Positions 22,231 to 32,906 of a stretch of 64,000 bases of DNA are shown here, in pieces. The translations under genes and the position numbers were made by a program. The notes beneath the pieces are model-generated. The model did no database searches. It saw nothing but the letters and a program-made list of their open reading frames with translations, and was not told where the DNA came from. This stretch comes from Panax quinquefolius. Its lineage: Eukaryota; Streptophyta; Magnoliopsida; Apiales; Araliaceae. Within the stretch, counting starts at the first letter, position 1. Each line of letters begins with the position of its first letter. Location: positions 89,218,005 to 89,282,004 of the forward strand of contig CM035165.1 in the NCBI GenBank assembly GCA_020205615.1. The letters are read 5' to 3'.

Positions 22231-25100
22231 GTCTAAAATTACTATCACTGCGAAGCATATTAGATGCTAAATTAAACGTAATCAATTAAGCGGATTGGTT
22301 AAGGAATTTGAGAATAGTTCTCATAGTGAAAAAGCTATCTTATGTCCTTAATACGCTTATCCTCGCAATGGTTTAGACAATACCTCCGAGGAAGAGATTG
22401 CTACTTTTAGAAAGTGGCAAGATGATGCATGCGATTAGCTCGATGCATCATGCTCGCATCCGTGAGTAACGAGCTCAGCGTCAAGATGAAACTATGGATG
22501 CTCCTACTATATTCCCCGCACATCAAGTAGTTGATGGTGAGGAAAGTAGGACCGATAGATATCGAGATATCTAAGGAGCTCTTCCGATCTAGAATGGCCA
22601 ATGGCACTATAGTATGCATATGAAAAGTTCTTAACATAATCAATTTGATTGATCAATTAGACAACTGGTTTTGTCATGGATGGAGAGTTGAGCCAAGATT
22701 TGATCTTGCACTCACTCCCGGACTCTTTTCACAATTGTTGTGAATTTTTCATATAAACAAGCTAGATATCGACCGTTGATTTGCTTAACATGTTGAAAAA
22801 TGATGAGAGTCACTTTCCAACCAAGAAAGACCATGTCTTCATTGGTAGGGGCCAAAGGATCTTCCGAAAAGAAGAACGATTCAAGAAGGTATAAATATAA
22901 AGGGCAAAACAAAGGATAATAAGAACAAAATCGACACGGATAGCAAAAGAGTTTGCTTCCAATCGCAATAAGCCTGATAATCGGAAAGAAAGCTGCGAGA
23001 AGCATCTTGCAGAGGATAACCAAAGAAGCTTAGTGAAGTTTAGGTTGTAAATACAAATTTGTTCATGATTTAAAATAAATTTTTCTTTAAGTCAAGGTTC
23101 TACTTGGGTATTGGATACCGACTTTGGTTATCATAAATATAGATTTATGAAGGACCCAAGAAGTAGAAAGCTAAACAAATATAAGTAATCCTATGTATGA
23201 AAATGAAGCAAAGGTTCTTTGCATTAGCTATAGAAACTTATAGTTTAGCAATGCCTACGAGGCAAATCTATTAAGTCAATAAGTTGTTGTTGTATTCCAG
23301 TTCTTGTTAAAATATTATTTCCATTTTATTGTTGGACAATGAAATCTTTGGTATTATAATTAAGAACAATTGTTGTTCTATTTATAATAATAATGTTTTG
23401 TTTAGAATTGGAATATTACTTAATGGATTTTGTATACTTGACTTACATGAAAATAATTTTGTAAATTGAACAAACTAGTATAAGAAAAGGAGATGATCAT
23501 TCAAAGAGTTGAATGTATGTATTTGTTGAAATACAAGTGTGAATTATTTGAAAGGTTCAAAGAATTCAGAAGTGAAACAAATTGGCAAAATATTAAGATT
23601 CTTTGATTAGATCAAGGGATAAATACTTGTGCAATAAGTTTCTAGATCATCTCAAATAGTTTTCTCATAGTGGACACATCCTGATATGCAATAATTGATT
23701 GATGTATCTGAATGAAAAATTCGTACCTTGTTAGACATGGTGCGGTCCATAATGATTTTACCGACATTCCAAAGATCCTTTCGGGATAATGTCCTAGAAA
23801 TGGTCGTGACATATCTACGAAAATGGTAACCTCAAAATCCACCCCAAGACTCCATAAAAGTTATGGATGGGGAGGATTCCTAATCTTAAGTATGTTAAGA
23901 TAAGGGGTTGTCCAACTTATGTGAAAAGGTTTCAAAGGATAAGCTTGGGACAAGATTTGACAAGTACAATTTGTGGGACATCCTAAAGTAAGTTTAGGGT
24001 ATATGTTCTATAATCCTACTTAGCAAAAGGTGTTTATCATGAAACACGCATTTCTAAGACAAATGTGTTTATCATTGAAGGGGCTAGTGGGAGGATAATA
24101 GATCTTGAAGAGCTCAAGAACCACAAAATACTATAAGTCAAATAAGAGGAACCTGTAGATAGACCTATTGTACCACAACCGAATCGTAAATCTGGAATAG
24201 TATCAAGATACCTAGGAGGTATGGATTCATCATGGATGATGATGATGTGGTACGATCATAGAAGATGATGATCCGAGTTACATTCGATGAGGTAAGACTT
24301 CTAGTGTGTACAAAAGGGTCGATTGGGAGCGTCGTGAAATTTCTAGTATTATATGTTGATATACTACGGATAAGGAATGACATACCAATGCTACAATCAG
24401 TAATGATAAAGTTGTCTAAACATTCCTCCATGAATGGTTTGGGAAGAGTATCTTAATTGGGGATAAAATCTATATAGATAGATTCAAGAGGATGCTCGAC
24501 TTAACCCAAGGAACGTATATTCATTTGATGCTAAAGTTGTTTAGCATGGCAAACTCCAAGAGATGTCTCATGTCGATGAGCTATGGAGTGTATCTCTCTT
24601 AATAGTCCCCACAGACTTCTGAAAAGAGAGGTCGCATGAGTGACAATCATGCATGCAATGAAATGTATGAGACCTGATGTTGATCAGTCATATTATGGAG
24701 AAGTTCACTATGAGTCAGTGAAAAATATCTTAAAGTGCTTAACCGGCGCTAAGGATGTGATCATATTCATGGTGGGTCTTAATTAAAACTAGAGGGCTTA
24801 ATGAGACTCAAGTTTTTTCAGACATGCACCAAGATGACGAGAAAAATCCACTTTAAGGTAAAAGCGTTATCTTGAACAAAGTGGTGCGTTGAATTGGAAA
24901 GGTTCCAAACAAAGAAAGAGTTCTTTGGTTTAGTGATAAAGACAAAGTATATAGCTATAAATGAAGTCGCAAGTTGATTGTTTGGATTAAAAGTTCATTA
25001 CAGAACTAAGAATAGTTCCTAAGTCTCATCTTGGATCTAAACATGTGTTGTGGCACTTTCATTTGATTATTAGAATCATTGAAAGATGGGAAATCACTAT
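22231..25100 (+). pseudogene. Decayed gag-pol of Copia-A
   Basis: Stops and frameshifts occur throughout, but the copia order gag-integrase-RT-RNase H can be followed. A gag-like start MSKITITAKHIR is at 22231. Near 23730-23960 lies the integrase tail with RTLLDMVRSIM and a later KDKLGTRFDKYN-like stretch, which matches the TNT1-type 'DKLGPRSDKC' motif. RT is recognisable at about 24330-24440: VKFLVLYVDILRIRNDIPML keeps the YVD but has lost the second aspartate of YVDD. It is followed by the RMLDLTQGTYIHLML region (24490-24540). RNase H remnants follow to about 25080. The sister copy Copia-B (59391-60780) has these same motifs intact. No segment longer than ~90 codons stays open, so the protein is non-functional. 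Confidence 0.8.
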
Positions 25101-25220
25101 AGAGATAGTGGACTCTCATGAATAACATTACATATCCATTAACTAAAGCTTATCCAACAGCAGGATAATCGTCACTTAGAGAAGAAGAGTATAAGATACA
25201 ATGACGATTGGCTTTAGTGC

Positions 25221-25231
25221 AAGTGGGAGAT
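25221..25231 (+). other. Polypurine tract of Copia-A
   Basis: AAGTGGGAGAT directly before the 3' LTR, identical to the tract of Copia-B (59391-59401, minus). Confidence 0.85.
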
Positions 25232-27119
25232 TGAAAGTAGTATGCACACAAGCCAATCATGTTTGATGATAAAGCATATACTTTGTAACAATCTTATTCA
25301 TTTATTAATAAAAGGTATTAATTTATTAAAGGCTTTTAATTATCTACATGATGCTGTTTTATAATATGTGATAAACCCATAGTTTTAAGCAATGCTTTTA
25401 GAATAATGATGATGATCATTTTAATAAGATCTAAATTCTTTGAAAGCTTAAAACTAAAATAGTTCCCAATCGTTGGATTACTAAATTGGGGATTAGTGAA
25501 TCCGGATAGATTGGTACATACGTTACTTGCTCATTGGATGAGGATGATTGATCTCATGATCATTTGTGTGGAGACACTAAAGCAAGTATGTAGGTGCTTA
25601 TTAGAGAATAAGTTCACTGAACGTGGCTCGCTAAGGAATACCTAATGGAGTTTTATTTGCCTGTCAATAGGAATTTTTGTAGTGATAGTAGTACAAGTAA
25701 TCCTTGGACTTGAGATCATCATAGTATCTTGTGTATGATGAGTTATACTTTGACTTATTCCTTAAGACCCTTAGGGTATATCAAAGGGTATGCTTGGGTA
25801 TAATAAGTTGTACATGGAGATAATGTATGATCAATAAAGAATCTACCACTTCTAATAAAAGAAGAGAAATGTCCTATGTGATTCGATAAATGACAACCCA
25901 AAGAGTCCTTGGTTAAGGAGTAATGAAATTAGAAAGGAGTTTCTAATTTGCATTATTTGAGTTGTGCATTTAAGGATCGAAATACATATAATTAAATAAA
26001 ATAAGACTTGACAAATAATTCCATGTCTTATATTTAATTGGGACATTGTATGGTAGAAGGATTGAATTGTCGGTAACTATTTACTCAAAGGTTCTTTTAT
26101 GATTAATGTTGAAATCTATATTATCCGGAAAGTCGTTGATCGCTAGGAGGCTTATCCCTATTGTAGAATAAATATTATTTATTTAAATAAATTAATTATT
26201 TAATTTATTTATTTAAATAAGATTAGAATTGTTCTAATTGATTTATTCACAACCTAGGTTTAATATGGAGAACCTAAAGGGTCACACCATAAAAGGAAGA
26301 ATAATTATTTAAGAAGTTAATGGCATAATCGTAATAATATGTTATGTATATTTAATTTAATCTATGGTGATAGAATAAATTAAATAGCTTAATATTTATT
26401 ATTTAATATTTTAGAAATATTAAATATAAATTAATAAGAGGAGTCTTATTAATATTATTACAATTATTATTATTTTAATTTCTAAAAGAGTTTAGGAATT
26501 AATTTAATATAAGTACTCTCATTTATTCCTAATAGGATTAGGAGGAAAATTAGTTAAAGGAGTTTAATTAATTATCCCTAATAAGATTAGGGAGCTTAAT
26601 TAATTAAAAGAATTTAATTAATTAAATAAATCCCAATTCCTTAATTGTTAAGGTGGTTTGCCCACATCTATAAATAAGAGGAGTCTTATTATGGGTGATA
26701 TGGGTTGTTGTTGACTTTTTTCAACATACGACATAATTTCAATTGTTGGGAGAATCGCCTACTTTTCTATAGAGATAGGAAAAACTAGGGTTTGAGCTAA
26801 TACCCTTCTTCTTGAATTTTTTCTTCTTCTTGGTGGATCACCCCAGAGGTCAAACATATGGGTGGCTAACGTTGATCAAAGGAAGGAACAAAACCCCGGT
26901 GGATTCAAGTTGAACGCGAAAGGATTTGGAGGTGAACTTGTACCTGAGGAAGCTCGATCTTCAAGGGTATGATTTTATTCTTTATCTTTTCGTTTAATTA
27001 ATAATTGTGCATAAAGGTTGATCCGGGTATATGGTTTGTAAATTTTTAAACTCTGATTTTTACACGCTTCCGCATTATTTTGCAATTTGATTGCGTTCTT
27101 GAATATTACAAACCTAACA
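25232..27119 (+). repeat. Copia-A 3' LTR
   Basis: 1888 bp, nearly identical to the 5' LTR. Differences are scattered transitions (GAG/AAG at the 5' part) and small indels, many next to CTG/CAG. It is followed by the GTAAG target duplication. Confidence 0.93.
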
Positions 27120-27253
27120 GTAAGAACATCCAACCTCTCCGAAAGTGTTGCAATTTGTGTTGACAATGTAGAAAATACATTGAGTCCTTCAGTTCTTGTG
27201 TCCCTTGGTTGAATCATATTTGCATAAGGCCATTGATAAGGAAAATCACCCAT
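27120..27253 (-). pseudogene. Athila/Tat-like gag, proximal part
   Basis: A minus-strand ORF starts at the ATG at 27253 with MGDFPYQWPYANMIQPRDTR and continues with STQIATLSERLDVL, after which Copia-A interrupts it (45 codons remain). The frame resumes across the insertion at 17947 toward the zinc knuckle described at 17553-17947. The upstream leader (27254-27366) is AT-rich and non-coding and leads to the tRNA-Asp PBS. The start was chosen because it is the first ATG downstream of the PBS in this frame. The apparent 92-codon ORF to 26975 is an artefact of reading into the copia LTR. Confidence 0.65.
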
Positions 27254-27366
27254 GGTACCTGAAAAGAGATAAATATAAGAAGATAATTAGAACGAGAAAA
27301 AAGAGAGTTTAAATTAAGACCAATTTGATTAAAATTAATGTTGAAAAAAGTTATTAGAATAATTCC

Positions 27367-27384
27367 CCGGCAACGGCGCCAAAA
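27367..27384 (-). other. tRNA-Asp-type primer-binding site (Athila/Tat-like)
   Basis: The plus strand TCCCCGGCAACGGCGCCA equals the 3' end of plant tRNA-Asp, so the minus strand is a PBS for that tRNA. Athila and Tat elements use this primer. It lies 6 bp from the LTR end. Confidence 0.88.
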
Positions 27385-27390
27385 ACTTGT

Positions 27391-28665
27391 TAGGTAATTC
27401 TAGTTACGCACAACACGTAAGTATACGTGGTCAACAATTAATAAAGAGTAAGTAAAGTATCGTTCCCACGGAGAATTAACTAACAAAGTTAACCAAGCAT
27501 TAGCCCATAACCATCTCAGTCTTATTTAAACGAATGATATGATGTTTTATATTTAAACAATGAAATTAAATAAACCTAACTATTTCTAGAGTGAGACTAG
27601 ATAATGAAGACCTGAGATTACAATTTTATCTATTGACTCATTCAAATCCATACACTTCATGTTAAGCAAAACTAATTGTACTTATTTCGTCTTTCAAGTT
27701 CATATGAGTTATCACAGTAATTGATGGCCAATCAACTAAGCAAATAAGCATGAATCTTAATAGACAATCCCATAGCAATCAATAAGATTAACAATGAAGT
27801 ATATCAGATTAAACTAAGCAATAGAATCCATTGTAATCTCAAAATAGAGTTTAGCTCATCATTGAATCAAAATCCATCATACACAATAGCTTACACATTG
27901 AGAAATAAAGATAGAAGTAAAGAGAAGTTAGGGAATTAGGAATGCAAATCTGATCTCTCTTGCTCCAATTCTGAATTTCCTATGCTCTCCAATTGCTTCA
28001 ATCTTCAACTCTAATCTAATCTAGGGTTCTAATCTACTCTAATCTACTTATTCAAAGAAGAAAGAAAACAATAGTAGCTTCCCATTTCAAGGGTGGAATT
28101 CCCTCCTATTATTCACGATAATAAGCCTAATATATATGACCTAATCGAACTCTCCCTCGCCACGCTTCCAATTTCCAATTTAAAATAAAGTCGAGAGTGA
28201 AGTCAACGTCGCCATGTTACGCTGCCTCCCCGAGTGTAATTTTCGCGGTATGCGCGACTTGCGTGAGGTAATGTTGTCCACTCGGGTGCTCGCGCGGGAG
28301 AGCGTCCCCAAGCTTGTCCTGCCGCGTGGCCGCGCGGCTTCTGTAATGTTGAGTCCTAGTTTTGCTACTGCAACTAATCTGTTCCGTTGCTCCTTCCTTT
28401 GTCCACCCACGCTTAGTCTTCTGCTCTACTTGATCTTCATGCCACGCATATCACAGCTTGTGCCTCGCTTCATGCATCCATTCGCCTCGTGCCTTCTAAT
28501 TCTACCAAATTAGGCCGTTTCCTGTACTTTTTCACCAAAATGAGTTTTAAGTATATGCAATGCAAAATAACATGAAATGCAACTAAAACACACTAAAATG
28601 TACTTGAGATGGGCATAGTTTGCGTGAATTAGTATACCATAAGTAGGTATAAAACCCACTTATCA
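27391..28665 (-). repeat. 5' LTR of the Athila/Tat-like element
   Basis: 1275 bp. On the minus strand it runs from TGATAAGTGGGTTTTATACC at 28665 to TTACCTAACA at 27391, followed by the PBS. A GC- and CpG-rich patch (about 28155-28345) stands out in otherwise AT-rich DNA. The outer end falls exactly on the point where the Gypsy-B LTR homology begins (28666), so this element probably inserted into that LTR. Its partner LTR is not in the window. Confidence 0.8.
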
Positions 28666-29831
28666 CTCATCCATTTTCTCAACTTTTGCTGCAGTGTTTA
28701 AATGCAAGAATGAGCAAACAATTGCTCACTAATATAAAGAATGATAATGACAACAACATAGGGTTAAGCATTGAATACTGAATAATAGGGAACTTGTTCC
28801 ACAAATCAAGAATAGAAAACAAGCTCAAGATTTATATCTGAGGGTCTTTAAGACCATAAACTATCTCCCGAGGTTATTAAGAATTTTTACTACAACCTTT
28901 AACAGTCATTAGACTATACAGACCTTAACTTTCGTACTTAGGGGGATCAGCCCTTCGTACCATGTAATGTGCACAAACATCTAAATGTTAACGCGTACAT
29001 AATCCCCTATATTAGGGTTGTTCATCTCAGTTTGACTTTAGGATTTCTGCACTAAAGAAAGTTTAGTTTGGAACTAGCTTATCAATGGTTCTAGAATTTT
29101 AGAACACTCATCATATAGATTAGTCCAATCAATAAGAGTTTTCTTACTATTTGAAGGTTTAACTCAACAACATAAGTTTGAACAACAATAACTAAGTCAA
29201 GATTGAATATCAACAACTTACGATTGAATAGACATTGTATATACAAAGTGTTATATCCAAAAGAATTAGAAAATCTCATTTGAAACAATGAACTTGAGCA
29301 GTTTATGCTTTGAAGAGCAAGCAATAAAGTTAGGGATTTGCTCAACATAAGACTAGGGTTTAGAAAACTTGCATAATGATAAACTAGGGTTAGAAAGCTT
29401 GCTTGACAATAAAAAGTAAACATAGTTATGAAACTTGCATTTTTTATAAAGAGAATGAAGTTAGGGAACTTGCCTCGTGTGTAAGCTACACAATTACAAT
29501 AAATGTTCGCCAAATACCCTACACATACCATTAAGATCACAATATCAATTAGTTATATTAACATTAACTTTATTGGTTTACTTTTCATTTTAGTCAAGTC
29601 TATAATCTTTAGCTTAGGATTTGATTATCCTAGTCATTCACGTACCAAAAATCTGAATTCCTAATTATATAACAATACCCAACATGGTGATTGCATAAAT
29701 GACACCAATTCTCATGACACCACGTTACGAACTTTCACAACTTACTCATTCATAATCTATAATTTCAACGTTGCGATTACAATATATTATTACGTTTTAT
29801 AACATGGTTTAAGTTCCTTTACAATCATTAG
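28666..29831 (-). repeat. Gypsy-B 3' LTR, distal part
   Basis: Matches 53709-54880 of the 5' LTR. It ends at ATTAG (29827-29831), the target site of Gypsy-C. The LTR continues at 42045. Confidence 0.85.
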
Positions 29832-32800
29832 TGTAACGAATGAGTGGTTTGAGTTGTGATCCTGAGGACAGAATCCTTGTAAGGAGGGAATGATGTAACA
29901 ATCCAGATTTTTAATTATAATATTTAAATATTTATTGAATTATATAAATATTTAATGGATGTATTTATCGTGAATAAATGTTTGTTTGATTTGATTTGAT
30001 TAATTAATTATTTAATAAATAATTAATGAGTTAAAGAAATTAATAATTATGGGATAATGTTCTAGTTTAATTTAATAATTAAATTAGAGAGTTTATATTG
30101 ATTAAATGAATTATTATATTGATATTTCATTTTGATGGGTAATTATTTTTATTGAGTTTTGTGATTTAATGATTTAATTGATAAATTGTTATTGGTATTA
30201 ATTAGATTAAGTATGAAAACTTAATTAAAAGAAGTGTGACAAAATAACTATATTATAAGTGGTTATTAAAATAAATTAAAGTGGTTTTAATTTATTTTGC
30301 CAAACAAGGCTTAAATATATTAAGTCTTTAATTTTAAAGAGTTTTGCCAAACGGAGCCTTATGGCTTTTGGATTTTTAAATTTAATTTATTAATAATATA
30401 AATTAAATAAATAATATATAATAATTATTATAACCGCTGAATTAATAAGGCCATTAGTAGTGTCGATTTTAAACATTTGAATAAGACGTGCGTTTGGGTT
30501 AGTTTTAGTTTACGTATAATGCATTTGGCCTAAGCCTAAGAAGAAAAATAAAAGTTTTCTGAGAAGGAGAATTACAGAGGGTTTGAGAGAGAAGTATCAG
30601 AGAAAATTGAGAGAAAGGGTTCTGTAATTCCAAAAAGTTTCTCAGTGGTTAGCAAGTAATTTCAAAGCAACAAAAGGTATGTTTAATAATCTTAACATAT
30701 ATCTTTTATAGTAGAATTCCATAGTCTCTGTGTTTTTGAAATTCATTCACTGAGGTATAATATGTTTACGAAAATTGTCTATAATCCATATGTTTTACTA
30801 ATTGATGATGAGACCATATGTTTTGGTAATAACTAACATGTATATATGTATATATATGTGGTATGCTAAATTACATTCATAGAGAAAGAAAAATTAGTTT
30901 TATAGTAAACATTCATGTATGAACGTGGTTTGTAGAAATATCAAAATTAGTATATGTTAATTGTGAAGTTATGAAATTAAAGTGTGATTATGTTAATTGG
31001 GTATGAAATTTAGAGAATCATAGTCTCAAGGAATCAAAATTGGGTTATACACTGTGATTACCGTGTTCACAGTGTCTAGAAGTATAAAGATGGACTTTTT
31101 GGGTTTAAAATATGGATTTCAAGGTATTAAATTTTCTGTGATTGTTGTTTAGTGGTTTAAATTAGTATATGCATGTTGGGTAATGTGTATATGTGTAATT
31201 GGCATAAGTTATACATGTTAATTAGTGTTAGAAATTAAGTTATAGACAGAAATTTAGTTATTCTGTTCTTCGTGGGTTGCGTTCTGTTAGTTTTTAGAGC
31301 ACCAACGCCAAAATTCGCGCCCCAGCTCCAGAAGTTCGCACCCCAGCGCTGAAATTCGTGCCCCAACGCCAATCTCGCAGCTATGGCGCTTTGGTTAGCC
31401 TAGTTCTCAGCATGTATGTGCCGGAACAAAAGTCTGAGTCAGACAGTTTTGGCCTCCTGTAGTAATATGGCCATAACATTCTCATACGAACTCCGATTGA
31501 GGTTATTCAAGATGATCCGGAACGAGGATGAGTAGACCTACAACTTTTGTTCTTTAAGTTTTTCAATTTGAGGTCCGTAACAGTAGTTAAAATGGTCATC
31601 TTTGGGACTGTTGTGTTTTCGGGGGCAATCGGAGGGCGTCGGGCATGCACATATGCATGTGTAGTGCTCCTGAAGATAAAAGATGATATTCTAAGTTATA
31701 AAACTTGAATATTAGTAAATATAATGATGTTTAACATTAATAAATGATGTATTAGATAAGTTATAGAAGCATAGTAAGCATACACAAGAGATGCAAATCG
31801 GGCGTGTGACTATTGAACGTCAAAACCCCGTGCCAAGTGTTAATGAACTTAAAAAGTATTTCAATTCAATTGAAATGAATATTATAGGATATGAAATGGG
31901 TTTAATATAAAACCAATAAGTAGTCCTGGCAAGACTTAAGCACTTGAATGAACTTCGAGTTTAACTAAGAAGAAATATTGTGAGTCATAAGTCGAAAAGT
32001 TAACACAATCTAATTGAACATTGTGTGCTAATTAATAGGAAAGATTATGATATGAGGAGTAGAGTTTATATTACAATTACTATGTGTTGTTATTTTACTA
32101 ATAGTTGATGTGTATGGTTATATAATTGTGTAGGGCACGTGAAGTGCAGATAACTGTAAGTTGTTAAACTGTTATTGGTAAACAACGATCAAGGCAAGTC
32201 TTTCGGTTCCTATTTGTTACGTGGATTTGATGAACTATTTTAAATTACATGATATGTTATACATGTTGAAATCATGAAATGTTAAAGTCAATATATGACT
32301 GTATTGTTTTGGTTGAGTAATGATGATTGAGTAAGGAACTCAATATTTATATTTGCTATGTGAATTAAAAGCATGCATGCCATGTTACTTTAATGAGATG
32401 TATATCGAGCATGTTATTATGTGTTATGTGATGCATGAAAACTGTTAGACTTTGTTGGGCTGTCGAGCTCACTCTTACAAATAACCACTTTTGCAGGTCA
32501 AGATTTTAAGGTAAAGATATGTGCTACGTGAGTTATAGAGATCTATATTCACGAAGATTACTTATATTTTATGAGAAATGTATTTCATATTTTGAACGTA
32601 ACATGTTGTTGAATTGTAAGATGAGCTATCCAATGTATATGGATATGTAGTTATGATGTAAGACTTTGTATAGTCATTTTGCTGTAACGATTCATGATAT
32701 AAGATTGAATCAAAGAGATGTAATGTAAAGGTTACGATTCAGGGCAAGAAAGAAGGAAGTGTATAAACGTTTTAAATATTCTGCAATTTTAGTGTTTTTA

Positions 32801-32890
32801 ATATCGAATAATGATGTAAAATTAGATATTTAATGTATGGTTAATGACCGATGTTGAGATTTAAATTGTATGGATTTTGGGGTCGTTACA
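29832..32890 (+). repeat. Gypsy-C 5' LTR
   Basis: 3059 bp. It begins TGTAACGAATGAG. At 29894 a second TGTAAC start follows a purine tract (AAGGAGGGAATGA), exactly 62 bp inside. A GC-rich patch of GCCCCAGC-like units lies at 31295-31395. The end is GGTCGTTACA before the PBS. Confidence 0.9.
31295..31395 (+). repeat. GC-rich ~22-bp repeats in Gypsy-C LTR
   Basis: Four imperfect units of the form AATTCGCGCCCCAGCNCC in an otherwise AT-rich LTR. The matching patch in the 3' LTR (about 40455-40535) differs in unit order and number, while its flanks align well. Confidence 0.6.
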
Positions 32891-32893
32891 AGT

Positions 32894-32906
32894 TGGTATC
32901 AGAGCC
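32894..32906 (+). other. Primer-binding site of Gypsy-C
   Basis: TGGTATCAGAGCC, three bases after the 5' LTR; initiator-Met tRNA type. Confidence 0.9.

Larger units (their letters stand above)
17953..27119 (+). mobile_element. Copia-A: full-length Ty1/copia (Tnt1/Tork-like) retrotransposon
   Basis: A 9167-bp element with both LTRs (1894 and 1888 bp, TGAAAGTAG to CCTAACA), an initiator-Met PBS, a purine tract and 5-bp target duplications GTAAG on both sides. It sits in the gag gene of the minus-strand Athila-like element. The LTRs are very similar to each other, so the insertion is fairly recent, yet the coding interior is badly decayed. It is therefore likely a non-autonomous or already defective copy moved in trans, or its interior suffers from base-call errors. 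The same family occurs reversed at 57009-64000. Confidence 0.92.

Noticed and set aside
23642..23842. Minus-strand ORFs over the Copia-A pol remnant (22407-23023, 23642-23842, 24165-24431)
   Set aside because: They lie antisense to recognisable copia integrase and RT motifs.
27367..27384. The tRNA-Asp 3' end sequence considered as a tRNA gene
   Set aside because: Only the last 18 nt of tRNA-Asp are present, at the correct distance from an LTR end, so it is a primer-binding site.
28180..28513. Overlapping ORFs on both strands in the Athila-like LTR
   Set aside because: They coincide with the GC-rich patch, where stop codons are rare, and show no protein motif.
32894..32906. TGGTATCAGAGCC-type strings considered as tRNA genes
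   Set aside because: They are only primer-binding sites next to LTR ends. No cloverleaf or A/B box is present at 9396, 15113, 19848, 32894, 53401 or 57401.
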